Assembly (NCBI GenBank): GCA_016290335.1
Contig: JAEETM010000045.1
Coordinates: forward strand, 1 to 26,734
Reading direction: 5' to 3'
Source of the DNA: Treponema sp.
Lineage (GTDB): Bacteria > Spirochaetota > Spirochaetia > Treponematales > Treponemataceae
Length of the DNA stretch: 26,734 nt
Shown here: one piece after another, positions 19,741 to 26,734 of the stretch
How positions within the stretch are numbered: position 1 is the stretch's first letter
How the letters are laid out: every line of letters begins with the position of its first letter
Made by a program: the position numbers and the translations under genes
Notes under the pieces: model-generated
Seen by the model: the letters and a program-made list of their open reading frames with translations, nothing else
Told to the model about the DNA's origin: nothing
Database searches by the model: none

Positions 19741-21373
19741 AAGATTTTTAATATTATTTCTCATTCTCTTTTGTGTAAAAGGCTTCTGTCAGAATAACGG
19801 GGAGCCTTTAGAGCTTGAAGAGGATATTACTGCCGAAGAAAACAACAGCCAGATAGACAAGGCCCTGCAGAAAAACTTTGTGATAATGGAATCAGTACGT
19901 CCGCACGAGCTTAATCCCCAGGTAACAAGCTATGCTTCAGATTCCCAGCTGCTTTCTGGCTTGTACGAAGGCCTTTTTTCTTATAATCCAAAATCTCTCG
20001 AACCTGAATACGCAATTGCATCAGACTATAAAATCTCACGTGATAAAAAACGCTGGACCTTTACAATCCGCCAGAATGCAAGATACAGCAATGGAGAAAA
20101 AATCACTGCAGAAAATGTACGCGATTCCTGGCTCCAGCTTTTAGCTACACCCGAAGCTCCTTATGCTTCTCTTCTTGATGTTATTTTAAATGCAGATGAG
20201 TACCGCCACGGTGAATGTAATATGGAAGATGTTGGAATCTATGCGCTTTCTGATTATGTTCTGACTGTTCATCTTGTAAAGCCTGCAAATTATCTTCCAA
20301 GAGTTTTGTGTCATACTGCGTTTTCCGTAATTCATAGAAATCCTACAGTTTACAGCGGTGCATTCTATCTTTACGACAGGGATGATAAATCATATATATT
20401 GAAAAAAAATCCTTATTACTGGGATTTTGCAAACACTCAATTAGAGCAGATTACTTATATTCAGAATGATGATGAAGAGGAAGCCGCTTTTTGCTTTAAC
20501 ACCGGTCTTGCCGACTGGGTAACCTCAAGTATCAATTCCGAAAAAGTTATAGATAAAAAAGCACTAAACCTTAGTGCCGAGTTTGCCACAAGCTTTTTGT
20601 TTTTTAAACACTCAAGCCGCCGCCCGTCTTATGCCGCCGAAGGTTATTCAAGCGTTTGGGACTTTGTAGAGTTCAGGAATGCACTTTTTGAAGCAATTCC
20701 ATGGGATGATCTGCGTGCGAACACTTATGTTCCTGCAAAAACCCTTGTTTATCCACTTGGCGGTTACCCAACCGTAGAAGGCTATTCCTACACAGATTCT
20801 GCAGAAGCGTATGTTTTGATGAAGCAGGCAAGGGAACAGTATGGTGTTGCCGCAGATAAGGTTATTCCGCTTGTTCTTGATATTTCCGAAAACAGCTTCC
20901 CTGACGAAAAGCTTGAAGCATTTAAAAAAGCACTTGAACCGCTTGGCGTAGAGCTGCAGGTGCGCACCTATCCTTCGCAGTATTACCTTAATGTTGTAAA
21001 ACAGTCAGATGCAGATTTGTTCTGTTATGTGTGGATTGGCGACTTTGCAGATCCTCTTGCATTCCTTGAGCTTTTCAGAAGTGAATCTTCATTAAATGAT
21101 TCGGGCTGGACTAATCTTGAGTTTGACAGTCTTCTGGAAAAGGCCGCAATCGGTTCAGAAGAAGACCGCATAAAACTGCTGTCACAGGCAGAAACACTGC
21201 TTTTAGATAATTACGTTGTAATCCCAATTCAGCACCCTGTTTCTTTCAATGTAATTGATTTAAGTGAAGTTGGCGGCTGGTACACCAATGCCTTTGACAT
21301 TCATCCTATGAAATATTTATACAAGAGGAGTGTAAGCAGCAAACTGCCGAACATAGTTCTGCGGGAACGTTGA
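19727..21373 (+). CDS. Extracytoplasmic solute-binding protein family 5 (peptide/OppA-like), orphan
   Basis: 548 aa. An N-terminal export signal (EKYRRFLILFLILFCVKGFC) is followed by a family 5 binding fold: ELNPQVTSYASDSQLLSGLYEGL, PEYAIASDYKISRDKKRWTF and FTIRQNARYSNGEKITAENV are standard OppA/DppA-type phrases, and YVWIGDFADPLAFLELFRS and WTNLEFDSLLEKAA mark the C-terminal lobe. Such proteins deliver oligopeptides to an ABC importer. Cys21 could be a lipobox Cys, but Phe at -1 is unusual, so lipoprotein status is uncertain. No permease or ATPase genes accompany it; instead it overlaps the upstream 471-aa gene by 14 bp, with a GGA 7-10 bases before its ATG. It may serve a transporter encoded elsewhere or act as a sensor. 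Confidence 0.88.
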   Translation: MEKYRRFLILFLILFCVKGFCQNNGEPLELEEDITAEENNSQIDKALQKNFVIMESVRPHELNPQVTSYASDSQLLSGLYEGLFSYNPKSLEPEYAIASDYKISRDKKRWTFTIRQNARYSNGEKITAENVRDSWLQLLATPEAPYASLLDVILNADEYRHGECNMEDVGIYALSDYVLTVHLVKPANYLPRVLCHTAFSVIHRNPTVYSGAFYLYDRDDKSYILKKNPYYWDFANTQLEQITYIQNDDEEEAAFCFNTGLADWVTSSINSEKVIDKKALNLSAEFATSFLFFKHSSRRPSYAAEGYSSVWDFVEFRNALFEAIPWDDLRANTYVPAKTLVYPLGGYPTVEGYSYTDSAEAYVLMKQAREQYGVAADKVIPLVLDISENSFPDEKLEAFKKALEPLGVELQVRTYPSQYYLNVVKQSDADLFCYVWIGDFADPLAFLELFRSESSLNDSGWTNLEFDSLLEKAAIGSEEDRIKLLSQAETLLLDNYVVIPIQHPVSFNVIDLSEVGGWYTNAFDIHPMKYLYKRSVSSKLPNIVLRER

Positions 21374-21385
21374 TTGTGACCTTAA

Positions 21386-21414
21386 TTGAAATGAGGCCAA
21401 TAAATCATTATAAT
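21386..21414 (+). promoter_or_regulatory. Promoter of ackA
   Basis: -35 TTGAAA (21386-21391), 17-bp spacer, perfect -10 TATAAT (21409-21414). It gives a leader of about 35 bases with AGAGG (21443-21447) as Shine-Dalgarno, 8 bases before the ATG. Confidence 0.72.
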
Positions 21415-21455
21415 TTACGGATAATTTTTTACAATATTATATAGAGGAAATTGAT

Positions 21456-22796
21456 ATGGTAATTCTAACATTGAACTGCGGTTCATCATCAGCAAAGTAT
21501 CAGGTATACGACTGGGATAACAAAGAAGTTATGGCTAACGGTGTAGTAGAGAGAATCGGAATTGACGGTTCCTGCATTACACACAAGGCAAAAGGCAAGA
21601 AGACAGAAATTGAAAGTCCTTGTCCTACACACAAAGAAGCAATTGAACTTATTATGAAAGAAATCACCGACCCTGAAGTTGGCGTTATTTCTGATATGAG
21701 CATTATTGGTGCAGTTGGCCACCGCGTTCTCCATGGCGGCGACAAGTTCACAAAGTCAGTAATCATCACACCGGAAGTTCTCGAAACTTTCCGCTCAGTA
21801 CAGGATTTGGGACCTTTGCACAACCCTGCAAACATTATGGGTATTGAAGCTGCTCAGAAGGTTCTTCCAAACGTACCTCACTGCGCAATTATGGATACAG
21901 CCTGGCACCAGACTATGCCAGATTACGCATTTATGTATGCAATTCCACGCGAATGGTACACAAAATATGCTGCAAGAAAATACGGCTTCCATGGAACATC
22001 TTTCCTTTATACTTCAAAACGTGCTGCTGTTCTTCTTGGAAAAGAGCCAAAAGATACAAATGTAATTATCTGCCACATTGGAAACGGTGCTTCTGTTTGT
22101 GCGGTTAAGAATGGCCAGTGCTACGACACTTCAATGGGACTTACTCCACTTGATGGTCTTGTAATGGGTACACGTTCAGGTGAAGTTGATCCTGCTCTTC
22201 CTTTCTACATCATGCGCAAAACTGGAATGACTGCTGACGAAATGGACAAGGCATTGAACAAAAAGTCCGGCTTGCTCGGTATTACAGAAAAATATGCAGA
22301 CCGCCGCGACATTGAAGTTGCAACTGCAAACGGCGACAAGCTTTCTGAGCTTTCTATTGATATGGAAGCTTACAGACTTAAAAAATATGTTGGTTCATAT
22401 ATGGCTGCTCTTGGTCACGTAGATGCAATTGTATTTACAGCTGGAGTAGGCGAGCGTTCTCCAATCATCCGAAAGCGCTCACTGGAAGGTTTGGAAGAGT
22501 TTGGAATTAAGATTGACTTGCAGAAAAACGAATGGTCATTCACAGGAAATGCAGAAACCTGCATCTCTGCTGACGATTCAAAGGTTAAGATTTTCGTAAT
22601 CCCTACAGATGAAGAGCTTGTAATGACAGAAGATGCTTATGCTCTTATGAAAGGCACTTATGATGTTCATACAAACTTTACTTACAGCTTCCAGTCTCCG
22701 GATTATGTAAACAAGGCACGTGCTGAAGGTTTGAAGGGTGATTTAGTAAAACGTCCTCATATTGCAGATATTCAGGCTTTCCCGCCGAAAAAATAA
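21456..22796 (+). CDS. ackA: Acetate kinase with C-terminal extension
   Basis: Converts acetyl phosphate and ADP to acetate and ATP, the energy-yielding last step of fermentative acetate formation (reversible); cytoplasmic. Diagnostic motifs are all present: [13 protein letters not shown] at the N-terminus, [60 protein letters not shown] and [15 protein letters not shown]. At 446 aa it exceeds the usual ~400: after the normal ending ([17 protein letters not shown]) come about 40 residues containing [19 protein letters not shown] and ending [12 protein letters not shown] strong Shine-Dalgarno and consensus promoter indicate high expression. No phosphotransacetylase gene lies in the window. It is followed after 46 bp, across a hairpin, by the surface-protein gene. 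Confidence 0.97.
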   Translation: MVILTLNCGSSSAKYQVYDWDNKEVMANGVVERIGIDGSCITHKAKGKKTEIESPCPTHKEAIELIMKEITDPEVGVISDMSIIGAVGHRVLHGGDKFTKSVIITPEVLETFRSVQDLGPLHNPANIMGIEAAQKVLPNVPHCAIMDTAWHQTMPDYAFMYAIPREWYTKYAARKYGFHGTSFLYTSKRAAVLLGKEPKDTNVIICHIGNGASVCAVKNGQCYDTSMGLTPLDGLVMGTRSGEVDPALPFYIMRKTGMTADEMDKALNKKSGLLGITEKYADRRDIEVATANGDKLSELSIDMEAYRLKKYVGSYMAALGHVDAIVFTAGVGERSPIIRKRSLEGLEEFGIKIDLQKNEWSFTGNAETCISADDSKVKIFVIPTDEELVMTEDAYALMKGTYDVHTNFTYSFQSPDYVNKARAEGLKGDLVKRPHIADIQAFPPKK

Positions 22797-22802
22797 TTTT
22801 GC

Positions 22803-22827
22803 GGGGCATCAATTGTTTGACTGCCCC
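22803..22827. other. GC-rich hairpin between ackA and the surface-protein gene
   Basis: GGGGCA-TCAA pairs with TTGA-TGCCCC (one bulged C, loop TTGT), giving a ten-pair stem seven bases after the ackA stop. In the plus direction it is followed by AAAACG rather than a T run, so it is not a standard intrinsic terminator. It may be a processing or protection element, or sit in the leader of the next gene. Confidence 0.6.
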
Positions 22828-22842
22828 AAAACGAGATAGTTT

Positions 22843-25800
22843 ATGAAAAAGCTGGCGACTGTATTTTTACTACTTTTTTCTCTGGGATTCTTCCTTACTG
22901 CGCAAGCCTCAGGAGTTAAGAAAACATCTTCTGAAGCCGGCTCAGCAGGACAGGTAGAAACTTTTTCCTGGGAAGAAGTGCCAAAGGCAAAGAAATACGG
23001 TGTTACTATTGAAGTCCTGAACGAAAAGGGAAGATGGGTTAAGTTTTATAATAAAGATACCCGTAAAACCTCGGTAGAAGTTGAGCTTCCTCCAGGAAGC
23101 TACAGGATTTCAATCTCCACCTATAATGTTCTTGGTAAAAAAACAGCCTCCGACTGGACTAATTTTTACATACTTGATGAGAGCACTCCTTATTTATTCG
23201 ACAATTATTATTATAAATCACTTGAATGGAAGGTTCCTGTCCTGTATGTAAACTTTAAAGACAAAGACCTTAAAGATATTTCCGGTTCCAGAAACTTTAT
23301 TACAGCAGAAAAAGGCTTTGACGATAATACCTTCTTTATTAAAGGTAAAAATATTTTTTCTCCAAATGTAAACTTTTACCTTGTTCCATCTGACAGAGCC
23401 CTTGATGGCGGTAAAGAATATACTCCATTTTATACAGCAAGAAAAGAAGTAAAGCTTGAAGTTGTAAAAAGTGATCCTGCAAAAAATGGTGTATATGTTT
23501 CTTACAATAAAAATGCTCTCTATTCAGGCTATTATTCTCTGGAAGTAAGAAACAACATGACTAAGGATTCCATTGGTATTCTTGTACTTGCAGACCGACC
23601 AATGAGCATTTCTCCTTTTGAGTTTGAGCAGGATTTGCGCTATAAGGTAAATGCAATTAATGTTGAAAATAAAAAAGAACTCCTCTTTTCTATAAAAGGG
23701 AAGGGCTTTGATTCAAATACTAAGTTTTCTTTAATTCCTACAGATGTAGGTATAGATTATCCTTATGCTGTAAATCAAAACAGAAACAGAGTTCCGGTTA
23801 ATCTGAAGGAAAAAAGTAATCTTGATGATGAGGGCACTGTAAAAATTGATTTAACCTGTAATGCCCGGGATATAAAAACAGGTTATTACTATATTCAGGC
23901 AGAAAATGCAGACAAAGAAATTGCTCAGTCTGTAATTCTTGTAAAGTTTCCTCTGCAGAAGGAATCCGATATAGTAATCAGTAAAATAAGTACAAAGTTT
24001 AATAAACGAACAAAGAAGCTTGATTTTACAGTAAAAGGGGACAACCTTAGTAAAGCTTCTGCTATTACTCTTGTTTCTGAGTATTCAAAAGAATCTGGTG
24101 GAAATGTAAAAATCCCGCTTAAACTGTCTAAATCTGCATTACAGGGAGCTAAGTTTGTTACTTCTCTTGATCCGGCTTCATTCATCTTTGGTGATTATAT
24201 AATGCTTATTGAAACTGCCGATGGTATTTCAAGAGAATATTTTACTATTGATAAGCACTTTAAGACCAGACAAATCTCTATGAATGATGCTAAGGCAGAA
24301 AAGACCTTCTTAAGACCAGAAGAAGGTTCTTCTGAAGATATAAACTTTGATAGTACAATAGTTGAAAAGGTTACTATTAAGGAAGATCAGGTAACTGTTA
24401 CATCTAAGCGGCCATATCTGTTCCCATTCATAAGGATTTCCGGGGCTACTACAAGCGAAATGCTCAGCGATGGTGGAGCAAATATTGATTTTAGATTTGA
24501 AAATGATATCTTTAATAACGGCTGGTTCTCTTTTGGACCTGGCGTAAAATATAATCGTGATGCATACGTTGAATCTATTTCTGAACTATCCGGCAATCAG
24601 GTAATTATAACGGAATATGCTAAGCAGGAGCTTGGTGCAGAGTTTCATTCTAAAATTATGATACCTAATACATATTTCTCTCCATATATTGGTGGTGGAA
24701 TAGGTTATAATTTAATCAATCCTGAAACAGATACAGACTTTACAAATCTTTTTCCTAAAATTAAGGAAATAGGTTTCTACAATTCAAGTGATTTGTATGC
24801 ATTAACTTATTTTGGAATAACATTAACCCAGGTTCTGGACTTCAGGTATAATTTTGAGTTCCATAATCTTTTTAAAGATTCGGATCTTAAGTACACAAGA
24901 AGTACAATTGCTTTTGGTATAAAAATGCCGGTAAGAAGCTCAGTATATACAAGAAATGTTGTTTCACAGGGAGCTGTTATCACAAAAGGTGGCAAAGTTA
25001 ATGCGGCAGATTATGATAATCTTTCAAGACTTACATTCCTTGAGTTTGATGAAGGTGTAACTGAAGTAAATGGCTTTATGAATTACAATGTAGTTCAAAA
25101 AATTTCTCTGCCTGCTTCAATTGAAACAATTGGCGACCAGGCATTCAAGAATTGTACAAACCTTGAATCAGTAAAAATATTGGGTTCTCGTTTAACAACT
25201 ATAGGTGATGAAGCTTTTGCCGGTGATGTATTTGTTGTAGGAATTACAATTCCTGCTTCCGTAACTTATATTGGAAAAGATGCTTTTGCCGGCTGGACTA
25301 GTGGTCAGACAATTAACCTTATGTGGGATGCAGATGATAAGGTCAGCAGAAATCTTGAAGGCTTGAATAATACAGGTGCTATGATTCTTTATAGAAATGG
25401 AACTCTGGCAGCAGGCACCGAATATAAGAATGCCTTTGAAAATAATAATAACTGGGAAAACTATGGTGGCATTACATATACAAAAACTTCTATGAGTTAT
25501 AAGAATTCATTATATCCTGCCATTCATATTAAAGGTTTTACAGCTCATACAGATGAAAATGAGATTTCTAAGTTAAGAAACAGGAATCTTGCAGATGCCT
25601 TGAATGACAGTTCAAAACTTAAGTTCAAGGTATTTGGAGATGGAAATAAATATATGCTTTATATTTGCACGTCCGGTAATGGTTATTTTGCAAAAGAGTT
25701 TAATACTAAAAACGGCGGTACAACTGATGTTTCAATATCATTAAAGTCCTTAGAGCGACGCCCACATTCAAAACAGAACAAAATTGATGGAAACGAAATT

Positions 25801-25887
25801 GTATTTGCCCAGATTGTTCCGGTAGTACCTTCTAATAAAGTACCTGCCTGCAATGCATTCTTCTTTGATTTCGAGGTGGAAAAATGA
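22843..25887 (+). CDS. Large secreted/outer-membrane protein: Ig-like modules, beta-barrel-like region and BspA-type leucine-rich repeats
   Basis: 1014 aa. A signal peptide (KKLATVFLLLFSLGFFLTAQA) is followed by a fibronectin-III-like module (~35-115). Three related Ig/IPT-like modules come next (~130-250, 257-365, 375-473), sharing phrases such as FFIKGKNIFSPNVNFYLVPS, FSIKGKGFDSNTKFSLIPT and FTVKGDNLSKASAITLVS. Then comes a region like a small outer-membrane beta-barrel (~525-698), with alternating aromatic strands (FSFGPGVKYNRDA, YFSPYIGGGIGYNL), and a BspA/LRR_5 stretch (~720-830: KISLPASIETIGDQAFKNC, ITIPASVTYIGKDAFAGW). The last ~130 aa are unassigned. Surface adhesion is inferred from BspA-like proteins. 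The Shine-Dalgarno is weak (GAGA). The stop overlaps the next gene by 4 bp. Confidence 0.82.
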   Translation: MKKLATVFLLLFSLGFFLTAQASGVKKTSSEAGSAGQVETFSWEEVPKAKKYGVTIEVLNEKGRWVKFYNKDTRKTSVEVELPPGSYRISISTYNVLGKKTASDWTNFYILDESTPYLFDNYYYKSLEWKVPVLYVNFKDKDLKDISGSRNFITAEKGFDDNTFFIKGKNIFSPNVNFYLVPSDRALDGGKEYTPFYTARKEVKLEVVKSDPAKNGVYVSYNKNALYSGYYSLEVRNNMTKDSIGILVLADRPMSISPFEFEQDLRYKVNAINVENKKELLFSIKGKGFDSNTKFSLIPTDVGIDYPYAVNQNRNRVPVNLKEKSNLDDEGTVKIDLTCNARDIKTGYYYIQAENADKEIAQSVILVKFPLQKESDIVISKISTKFNKRTKKLDFTVKGDNLSKASAITLVSEYSKESGGNVKIPLKLSKSALQGAKFVTSLDPASFIFGDYIMLIETADGISREYFTIDKHFKTRQISMNDAKAEKTFLRPEEGSSEDINFDSTIVEKVTIKEDQVTVTSKRPYLFPFIRISGATTSEMLSDGGANIDFRFENDIFNNGWFSFGPGVKYNRDAYVESISELSGNQVIITEYAKQELGAEFHSKIMIPNTYFSPYIGGGIGYNLINPETDTDFTNLFPKIKEIGFYNSSDLYALTYFGITLTQVLDFRYNFEFHNLFKDSDLKYTRSTIAFGIKMPVRSSVYTRNVVSQGAVITKGGKVNAADYDNLSRLTFLEFDEGVTEVNGFMNYNVVQKISLPASIETIGDQAFKNCTNLESVKILGSRLTTIGDEAFAGDVFVVGITIPASVTYIGKDAFAGWTSGQTINLMWDADDKVSRNLEGLNNTGAMILYRNGTLAAGTEYKNAFENNNNWENYGGITYTKTSMSYKNSLYPAIHIKGFTAHTDENEISKLRNRNLADALNDSSKLKFKVFGDGNKYMLYICTSGNGYFAKEFNTKNGGTTDVSISLKSLERRPHSKQNKIDGNEIVFAQIVPVVPSNKVPACNAFFFDFEVEK

Positions 25888-26734
25888 AACAGACAAAACA
25901 GAATAAAGTAAAAGTACCTATAAGCCTTAAGCTTGTCTCTATTTTTTCGATTCTTGTAATTGTTATTCTTGTGTCTATAACGTTAATGGTTTCTACTCTT
26001 GTACGTGATGATGAACAGAAAAAGGCAGAGGAAAACAACCTTACAATTAATACACGTTCTGCCCAGACAATAGAAAACTCAATCTTAAATGCACAGGCAA
26101 ATGCAAACGGATTTTTCAATACACTCCTTCTGCTGGAAAGCGAAGAAGATTATAAAAAAAAAGCAGAGCTGTTGTTTGAAGATTATTGTGTAAGAAACCC
26201 TGATACAGTTTTTCTGTATTCTTCAGATATTGGTATGAAAGCTAATGAGTCCTTCCTTAAAGCTCATTCAGATTTAGCTTATACCTTCAAAAACTGGCTT
26301 GATAAAAATCCTGAAATAAAAAAATCTGTTGATAAGGGTGAGTTTGTAATTAAGAACATTTCGCCATTATTTAACAAAGCAATTATCTGTATTCTTTTCC
26401 CGCACGAAAATCCAATTACACAAAAATCAGATTTTGTTGCAGTTGCATTTTATGTAGATAATCTTGCAGAAATCTTGAGTACCGGTTCGTATAATACATC
26501 TTTCCTTATCAATAAAGATGGGGACATTCTTATTCATGCTGTAGAAGAAAAAATGCTTAAGGGAATGAATATTTCGTACCTTGAAGCAGTTAAGAAAAAC
26601 AAGGAATCAAAATCAGATAAGAGCCAGTATCTTCTCCCGGATGAAAACGGAGAAAAATGGTTCTATGCGTTTAATAAAATTGTAGGCGACATGACTGTTG
26701 TTACCTGTGTTTCCGAAGCCGATGTATTTGAAGC
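25884..26734 (+). CDS. N-terminal part of a Cache-type membrane sensor (partial)
   Basis: 283 codons are visible before the window ends. A short basic cytoplasmic start is followed by one membrane helix (LKLVSIFSILVIVILVSITL, ~15-34). The remaining ~240 residues form an extracytoplasmic double-Cache-like sensor: a long helix (RSAQTIENSILNAQANANGF), then strands with DTVFLYSSDIGM and the Cache hallmark SFLINKDGDILIHA, and KWFYAFNKIVGDMTVVTCVS. The output domain lies outside the window; in treponemes this N-terminus commonly belongs to methyl-accepting chemotaxis proteins or adenylate/guanylate cyclases, and I cannot choose. The ATG overlaps the preceding stop as ATGA, with GAGGTGGAA upstream acting as Shine-Dalgarno, so it is translationally coupled to the surface-protein gene. 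Confidence 0.82.
   Translation, partial: MKQTKQNKVKVPISLKLVSIFSILVIVILVSITLMVSTLVRDDEQKKAEENNLTINTRSAQTIENSILNAQANANGFFNTLLLLESEEDYKKKAELLFEDYCVRNPDTVFLYSSDIGMKANESFLKAHSDLAYTFKNWLDKNPEIKKSVDKGEFVIKNISPLFNKAIICILFPHENPITQKSDFVAVAFYVDNLAEILSTGSYNTSFLINKDGDILIHAVEEKMLKGMNISYLEAVKKNKESKSDKSQYLLPDENGEKWFYAFNKIVGDMTVVTCVSEADVFE

Noticed and set aside
22803..22827. Hairpin after ackA as an intrinsic terminator
   Set aside because: It is followed by AAAACG rather than T residues in the direction of transcription; kept only as an RNA structure.

Overview
This window looks like chromosomal DNA from a host-associated Treponema-type spirochaete. It is moderately AT-rich and densely packed, with 19 protein genes (two cut by the window edges) and no rRNA, tRNA, CRISPR array, insertion sequence or phage gene that I can see. 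The assignment rests on a membrane-anchored coiled-coil protein of the SpiroCoCo type, a spirochaete-like acetate kinase with a C-terminal extension, and a large BspA-like surface protein translationally coupled to a Cache-type membrane sensor. The species is not determined.

Left block, all minus strand (1-8996), read from the right: a LytTR response regulator and a short GHKL histidine kinase overlapping at a shared base, then two half-size ABC exporters likely to form a heterodimer, then an NFACT/RqcH-type ribosome quality-control protein, a HAD hydrolase and the SpiroCoCo protein. Between the kinase and the exporters lies an exact 8-bp direct repeat with 21-bp period, overlapping a promoter with a poor -35. 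That is the layout expected of a LytTR-activated promoter, so regulator, kinase and exporters probably form one signal-responsive export module.

Middle block (9001-18144): a membrane GGDEF protein (+), an HD-domain nucleotidase-like protein (-), a YbgC-type thioesterase (+), RNase Y (-) with a good intrinsic terminator, a large radical SAM protein (+) with an unusual CX4CX2C cluster motif, MurA (-) with Asp in place of the fosfomycin-target Cys, and PepT (-) upstream of murA.

Right block, all plus strand (18325-26734): an unrecognised 471-aa helical protein overlapping an orphan peptide-type solute-binding protein, acetate kinase with its own promoter, a 1014-aa surface protein combining Ig-like modules, a beta-barrel-like region and leucine-rich repeats, and the N-terminal part of a Cache-type sensor.

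The most general observation concerns gene starts. Six genes (LytTR regulator, NFACT, HAD, thioesterase, radical SAM, PepT) have a -10 box ending only 6 or 7 bases before the start codon and no Shine-Dalgarno, which predicts leaderless mRNAs. Most of the other genes have clear Shine-Dalgarno sequences. The window therefore seems to hold two classes of translation start, and several start sites were revised on that basis. I found no convincing wholly new multi-gene system; the best candidate for a functional unit worth following is the LytTR/GHKL/dual-exporter module.
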